Of a stretch of DNA of 9,084 nucleotides, positions 5,147-9,084 are shown in pieces. Positions within the stretch are counted from its first letter, which is position 1, and every line of letters begins with the position of its first letter. The notes beneath the pieces were generated by a model that worked only from the letters and a program-made list of their open reading frames with translations, searched no databases and was not told the origin of the DNA. Origin of the DNA: Oscillospiraceae bacterium (GTDB taxonomy: Bacteria > Bacillota > Clostridia > Oscillospirales > Acutalibacteraceae); contig JAHZCM010000017.1 in NCBI GenBank assembly GCA_019422905.1, positions 15,247-24,330 on the forward strand, given 5' to 3'. The translations under genes were made by a program, and so were the position numbers.

Positions 5147-6166
5147 ATGGAAAACCGGGAATTGTGTATTCGCGAGGAGACACAGCGCATTGAGCGGGAG
5201 ACGCTGTCCCCGTATGCGGCGCTGTCCGAAAACACGCGGGGCCGGGAGCGGGAGACGGCGGAGTGTGAGATCCGCACGCCGTACCAGCGCGACCGGGACA
5301 AGGTCATCCATTGTAAGGCGTTTCGCCGGCTGAAGCATAAGACGCAGGTGTTCCTTTCGCCGGAGGGCGACCATTACCGCACGCGGCTGACGCACACGCT
5401 GGAGGTCTCGCAGATTGCGCGGACGATCGCGCGGGCGCTCAGGCTCAACGAGGACCTCACGGAGGCTGTGGCGCTGGGCCACGACCTCGGGCACACGCCG
5501 TTCGGGCATGCGGGCGAGCGCGCGCTGAACGCGCTGATGCCGAACGGATTCCGGCATTACGAGCAGAGCGCGCGCGTGGTGGAACGTTTGGAAAACGACG
5601 GCCGCGGGCTGAACCTGACCTTTGAGGTGCGCGACGGCATCCTCTGCCACACGACGGGGCGGGAGGCCGTCACGATGGAAGGGCGCATTATCCGCTGGGC
5701 GGATAAAATCGCCTATATGAACCACGATATTGACGACGCGATCCGCGCCGGGGTGATCCGCCAATCGGATATTCCGGCGGAGCTTACCGGGGTGCTCGGC
5801 GATACGAAGAGCAAACGCATTACGACGATGGTTCTGTCTGTGATCCGCAACAGCCAAAACGGCGTCGTCAATATGGATGCGGATGTGATGGAAGCGTATT
5901 ATGCGCTGCACGCTTACATGTACAAGTCGGTTTACCTCAACGATTACGCAAAGCGCGAGGAGAAAAAGGTGCCGCATTTGATCGAAAGCCTTTTCGGTTA
6001 TTATGTGCGCCATCCGGAGTGCCTGCCCGAAAGCATGCAGGCTATTGCCGAGGCGGACGGCAAGGAGCAGGCCGCCTGCGATTACATTGCCGGCATGACG
6101 GATCGCTTTGCCGTCGATTTATACAGTAATCTCTTCATCCCGAAGGCCTGGGGCACCCCGGTCTGA
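5147..6166 (+). CDS. dgt: Deoxyguanosinetriphosphate triphosphohydrolase-like protein (HD domain)
   Basis: A 339-residue cytosolic metal-dependent hydrolase that would split dNTPs, classically dGTP, to the deoxynucleoside and triphosphate. The start of the family core, YQRDRDKVIHCKAFRRLKHKTQVF (46-69), is intact, as are the HD metal ligands: H83 in RLTHTLEV, H112-D113 in GHDLGHTPFGHAGE, and D186 in RWADKIAY. Length fits the short, non-proteobacterial Dgt-like class (about 330-340) rather than the 500-residue E. coli enzyme. The start is ATG 5147, 8 bases after AGGTGG; an in-frame GTG at 5135 lies within that SD and is rejected. It is the first gene of an operon with dnaG (25-base gap) and rpoD, linking dNTP pool control with replication priming. 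Substrate preference among dNTPs cannot be read from sequence. Confidence 0.94.
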   Translation: MENRELCIREETQRIERETLSPYAALSENTRGRERETAECEIRTPYQRDRDKVIHCKAFRRLKHKTQVFLSPEGDHYRTRLTHTLEVSQIARTIARALRLNEDLTEAVALGHDLGHTPFGHAGERALNALMPNGFRHYEQSARVVERLENDGRGLNLTFEVRDGILCHTTGREAVTMEGRIIRWADKIAYMNHDIDDAIRAGVIRQSDIPAELTGVLGDTKSKRITTMVLSVIRNSQNGVVNMDADVMEAYYALHAYMYKSVYLNDYAKREEKKVPHLIESLFGYYVRHPECLPESMQAIAEADGKEQAACDYIAGMTDRFAVDLYSNLFIPKAWGTPV

Positions 6167-6174
6167 GGTTTTTT
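6145..6174 (+). terminator. Possible attenuator at the dgt-dnaG junction
   Basis: GGCC (6145-6148) pairs with GGTC (6160-6163), and after a bulged T, GGG (6150-6152) pairs with CCC (6157-6159) around a GCAC tetraloop. Five bases later comes a run of six T (6169-6174). The hairpin covers the last codons and stop region of dgt, so ribosomes completing dgt would melt it. The gap to the T-run makes it a weaker terminator than the others here; partial termination is inference. Confidence 0.35.
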
Positions 6175-6176
6175 CG

Positions 6177-6184
6177 AAAGGAGG
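6177..6184 (+). promoter_or_regulatory. Ribosome binding site fixing the TTG start of dnaG
   Basis: AAAGGAGG is a full-strength SD placed 7 bases before TTG 6192. The next in-frame ATG (6213) is too far from it and would remove the conserved N-terminal residues before the zinc domain. Confidence 0.82.
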
Positions 6185-6191
6185 CGGCGAT

Positions 6192-7964
6192 TTGGCGCTG
6201 CCGGAAGCCTTTATGCAGGAACTCAAATCCCGCTCGGACATCACGGACATCGTGTCCTCGTATGTCAACCTGAAACGGCGCGGGAAAAATATGGTGGGGC
6301 TTTGCCCTTTCCACAATGAGAAGTCCGCATCGTTTAATGTTTATCCGGAAAACGGGTCGTTTTACTGCTTTGGCTGCGGCGCGGGCGGCGATGTGATCAC
6401 GTTTATCCGCAAAATTGAAAATCTGGATTATATAGAGGCCGTGAAGTTTCTGGCCCAGCGGGCGGGCCTGCAGGTGCCGGAGCAGGGCGTGGATGATTCG
6501 ATGTCCCGCCTGCGCCAGCGCGTACTGGAGATCAACCGCGAGGCGGCGCGGTTTTTCCACGCGTCGCTTTTGAAGCCGGAGGGAAAGCCGGGGCTGGATT
6601 ATTTCAGCCGCCGCCGGCTGCCGATGCAGATGATCCGGCATTTCGGCCTCGGCTGGGCGCCGGGAAGCCGATTTGCGCTTGTCAACCATCTGCGCGCGAA
6701 GGGCTATGCCGAAAGTGAGATGATACAGGCGAACGTGGCGGTGCAGACGCGCTCCGGGCGTGCAATGGACCGCTTTCACGCGCGGGTGATGTTTCCGATC
6801 ATCGACCTGCGCGGCAACGTCGTCGCGTTCGGCGGGCGTATCCTGACCGACGAGAAGCCAAAATACATCAACACCTCGGATACGCCGGTTTATCACAAGA
6901 GCAGCGGCCTGTTCGCGATGAATTTCGCGAAAAACGCGCTTGATAACGGCAGGCTGATCCTCGCCGAGGGGTACATGGACGTGATTTCGCTTCACAAGGC
7001 GGGCTTTGAAAACGCGATCGCCTCGCTCGGTACGTCGCTGACCGCGGAGCAGGCGCGCGTGATGGCGCGCTATGCGAAGGAGGTCATCATCTGCTACGAT
7101 TCCGATGAGGCAGGGCAGAAGGCCGCGCAGCGCGCGATCCCGATTCTGCGCAGCGCGGGGCTGCTCGTCCGCGTGATGGCGGTGCCGGGCAATAAGGACC
7201 CGGATGAGTTTATCAACGCATACGGAGAGGACGGCCCGGTCCGGTTCCGCAAGCTGATCGAATCCTGCGGCAATGACGTCGAGTACCGGCTCGCAAAGCT
7301 GAAAACCGGCTTTGACCTGGAAAGCGGCGACGGCAAGGTGCAGTATCTGATGGAGGCGGTTCAGGTGCTCGCAAAGCTCGAAAACGAAATCGAGCGGGAT
7401 GTTTATATCGGAAAGCTCTCGCAGGAGCTTGGCGTGGACAAGTCCGCGATTTCAGCGCAGGTGAAGCGGAGCGTGCGGCAGGAGAGCCGCGCCGCGGAGA
7501 AGCGGCAGCTTCGTGAGACAACGGAGACGCTTTCCGCGCGGCGGGATGAGATCAACCCGGAAAAGCGGCGGCATCTGCGCATTGCAAACGCGGAGGAGCG
7601 GCTGATCGCCTGTTTATTCGCGCACAATGAGCTTGCGCCGGCGCTTTGCGAAAAGCTCCCGCCGGAAAAATTTGTTACGGGCTTTAACCGTCGGTTATAT
7701 GCGAGCTTATTGGGGAAGATTATAAACGGAGAAACGGCAAATGCACCGGGAATCAGCGATTTTTCGGCGGAATGCACGCCGGATGAGATGGGCCGGATCG
7801 CCAAAATTCTGCAGGAAAGCAGCGGCACGACGGCGGAGGACGCCGAGCATTTCGTACAGATCATTCTGAACGAGGGCGGGCTGTCCGATACGGACGCGAT
7901 TCGAACGAGCGACCCGCAGCAGCTTCAGGCGCAGCTTGAAGCCCTGCGCAGGCAGAAGAAATAG
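6192..7964 (+). CDS. dnaG: DNA primase
   Basis: A 590-residue replication primase that makes RNA primers at the fork in association with the replicative helicase. Domains: an N-terminal CHC2 zinc finger (about 5-100) with ligands C38, H41, C59 and C62; the RNA polymerase core (about 115-360) with FGLGWAPG (151-158), FGGRIL (213-218) and KYINTSDTPVYHKS (224-237); the TOPRIM site with E259 in AEGYMDV and D303/D305 in CYDSDEAG; and a C-terminal helicase-binding region (about 440-590) rich in charged helices. All catalytic residues are present and the length is normal for the family. It starts at TTG 6192 with a strong SD. It is the middle gene of dgt-dnaG-rpoD; a hairpin with a T-run just upstream may tune its level relative to dgt, as primase is needed in small amounts. 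Identification is certain. Confidence 0.98.
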   Translation: MALPEAFMQELKSRSDITDIVSSYVNLKRRGKNMVGLCPFHNEKSASFNVYPENGSFYCFGCGAGGDVITFIRKIENLDYIEAVKFLAQRAGLQVPEQGVDDSMSRLRQRVLEINREAARFFHASLLKPEGKPGLDYFSRRRLPMQMIRHFGLGWAPGSRFALVNHLRAKGYAESEMIQANVAVQTRSGRAMDRFHARVMFPIIDLRGNVVAFGGRILTDEKPKYINTSDTPVYHKSSGLFAMNFAKNALDNGRLILAEGYMDVISLHKAGFENAIASLGTSLTAEQARVMARYAKEVIICYDSDEAGQKAAQRAIPILRSAGLLVRVMAVPGNKDPDEFINAYGEDGPVRFRKLIESCGNDVEYRLAKLKTGFDLESGDGKVQYLMEAVQVLAKLENEIERDVYIGKLSQELGVDKSAISAQVKRSVRQESRAAEKRQLRETTETLSARRDEINPEKRRHLRIANAEERLIACLFAHNELAPALCEKLPPEKFVTGFNRRLYASLLGKIINGETANAPGISDFSAECTPDEMGRIAKILQESSGTTAEDAEHFVQIILNEGGLSDTDAIRTSDPQQLQAQLEALRRQKK

Positions 7965-8021
7965 ATTGAAATCCGCTCAGGAAGGAATAAGGGAAAATAC
8001 AGGAAAGGTTTGGTAAACAGT

Positions 8022-9084
8022 ATGGCAGCACAGGATAAGAAATCCGTTATCCGCGAATTGATCGAGCTTGGAAAGAGCAAGGGCCAGCTCACCACAAAGG
8101 AGATTCTCGACGCGCTCGGCGAGCTGGATTTTGACCCCGAGCATATCGAGAAATTCTACGACACGCTGGAATCGCACGGTGTGGAGATCGTGGAAGATTT
8201 CGGCGACATCCAGATCGACGACGTGGACCTGACGAAGGTCGCGAACGAGACGGCGGAATACGAGGCCGGCGTAGGCATGGAGGGCGTGGCCATCGACGAC
8301 CCGGTCAAGGTTTATCTCAAGGAGATCGGCCGCGTGCCGCTTCTGACCTCCGAGGAAGAGATCAAGCTGGCCATCGCGATCAAGGACGGCAACGAGGCCG
8401 CCAAAAAGCGCCTTTCGGAGGCGAACCTGCGCCTGGTCGTCAGCATCGCAAAGCGGTATCTGGGCCGCGGCATGCAGTTCCTGGACCTGATCCAGGAGGG
8501 AAACCTCGGCCTGATCAAGGCGGTGGAAAAGTTCGATTATACGAAGGGCTTCAAGTTTTCCACTTATGCGACGTGGTGGATCCGGCAGGCGATCACCCGC
8601 GCAATTGCCGATCAGGCGCGCACCATCCGCATCCCGGTGCACATGGTGGAGACCATCAACAAGGTGAAGAAGGTCTCCAGCCAGCTTCTGCATACGACCG
8701 GTCATGAGCCGACGGCGGACGAGATTTCCGAGGAGCTGGATATGCCGGTGGACAAGGTGCGGGAGATCATGCGCGTCGCGCAGGAGCCGGTCTCGCTCGA
8801 AACGCCGATCGGCGAGGAGGAGGACAGCCACCTCGGGGATTTCATTCCCGACGACGAGGCGCCCGCGCCGGCGGACGCCGCTTCCCATACGCTGCTGCGG
8901 GAAACACTCGGCGATGTGCTGGATTCGCTGACGCCCAGAGAGGAGAAGGTGCTGCGCCTGCGCTTCGGTCTGGAAGACGGCAGAAGCCGCACGCTCGAGG
9001 AGGTCGGCAAGGAATTCAACGTTACGCGCGAGCGTATCCGTCAGATTGAGGCAAAAGCGCTCAGAAAGCTGCGCCATCCCAGCC
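8022..9084 (+). CDS. rpoD: RNA polymerase primary sigma factor, 3' end outside window
   Basis: The housekeeping sigma factor (RpoD/SigA) that directs core RNA polymerase to -35/-10 promoters such as those in this window. The frame is open to the last base: 354 residues are visible and only about 10-15 should be missing. Region 1.1 is about 1-65, with an acidic link; region 1.2 begins DDPVKVYLKEIG (92-103). Region 2 includes NLRLVVSIAKRY (135-146), LDLIQEGNLGLIKAVEKFD and the -10-reading helix TYATWWIRQAI (181-191). Region 3 is about 208-285. Region 4.2 has the -35-reading helix-turn-helix EEVGKEFNVTRERIRQIEAKALRKLR (326-351). The short spacing between regions 1.2 and 2 fits Gram-positive SigA. 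The start ATG 8022 follows AAAGG (8004-8008) at a longish distance; an in-frame TTG at 8010 is the alternative. It lies 57 bases after dnaG with no clear promoter between, so co-transcription is likely. The symbol sigA would be equally acceptable. Confidence 0.97.
   Translation, partial: MAAQDKKSVIRELIELGKSKGQLTTKEILDALGELDFDPEHIEKFYDTLESHGVEIVEDFGDIQIDDVDLTKVANETAEYEAGVGMEGVAIDDPVKVYLKEIGRVPLLTSEEEIKLAIAIKDGNEAAKKRLSEANLRLVVSIAKRYLGRGMQFLDLIQEGNLGLIKAVEKFDYTKGFKFSTYATWWIRQAITRAIADQARTIRIPVHMVETINKVKKVSSQLLHTTGHEPTADEISEELDMPVDKVREIMRVAQEPVSLETPIGEEEDSHLGDFIPDDEAPAPADAASHTLLRETLGDVLDSLTPREEKVLRLRFGLEDGRSRTLEEVGKEFNVTRERIRQIEAKALRKLRHPS

Noticed and set aside
5116..5190. Short peptide from ATG 5116 after the orphan SD
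   Set aside because: It is more than 30 bases from that SD, overlaps the start of dgt in another frame and has no feature of a real gene.
7966..7994. Promoter between dnaG and rpoD (TTGAAA at 7966)
   Set aside because: No acceptable -10 box lies 15-19 bp downstream; only TAAGGG or A-rich stretches are present.
644..9077. Long open frames on the - strand (for example opposite 644-1579, 1883-3148, 4835-6013, 6135-6995 and 7977-9077)
   Set aside because: Each lies antisense to a confidently identified gene, encodes low-complexity R/H/Q/D-rich sequence with no recognisable domain, and arises from the GC-rich codon pattern of the + strand gene.

Overview
The window reads as a housekeeping stretch of a GC-rich, low-complexity-free chromosome from the Bacillota, most likely class Clostridia (an Oscillospiraceae/Ruminococcaceae-like gut anaerobe). 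The lineage call is an inference. It rests on strong AAAGGAGG-type Shine-Dalgarno (SD) sites, TTG and GTG starts, compact Rho-independent terminators, a VanY-like cell-envelope protein and the order dgt-dnaG-rpoD. No taxonomic marker was compared against a database. All genes lie on the + strand and there is no gene-free stretch longer than about 145 bases. I see no mobile element, CRISPR array, tRNA or rRNA.

Layout. (1) Positions 1-2241 hold uracil salvage: the 3' part of upp (uracil phosphoribosyltransferase) with its terminator, then a uracil permease gene with its own promoter, a TTG start and a terminator. The permease would import uracil and Upp would convert it to UMP. (2) Positions 2274-4014 hold a two-gene unit behind a good promoter: a membrane-anchored VanY-fold protein and a small ABC-type/SMC-like ATPase of the COG3910 kind. 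The VanY-like protein has lost every metal ligand and catalytic residue of its family. (3) Positions 4020-4389 hold rpmE (zinc-type ribosomal protein L31) with an extended -10 promoter, an A/T-tract UP-like element, an inverted repeat at the transcription start and a strong terminator. (4) Positions 4416-5039 hold a YigZ/IMPACT-family gene packed directly behind the rpmE terminator, with no room for a promoter of its own. (5) From 5147 to the window end lies a macromolecular-synthesis operon: dgt (HD-domain dNTP triphosphohydrolase), dnaG (primase) and rpoD/sigA (primary sigma factor), the last cut off by the window end a few residues before its stop.

Most of the window is conventional. The parts worth a second look are the VanY-like pseudoenzyme with cysteines beside its vacated metal site, a GC-rich hairpin plus T-run at the dgt-dnaG junction that resembles an attenuator, a dgt leader in which an orphan SD is paired into a hairpin, and the promoter/operator architecture of rpmE. 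I did not find a convincing new defence or mobile system.
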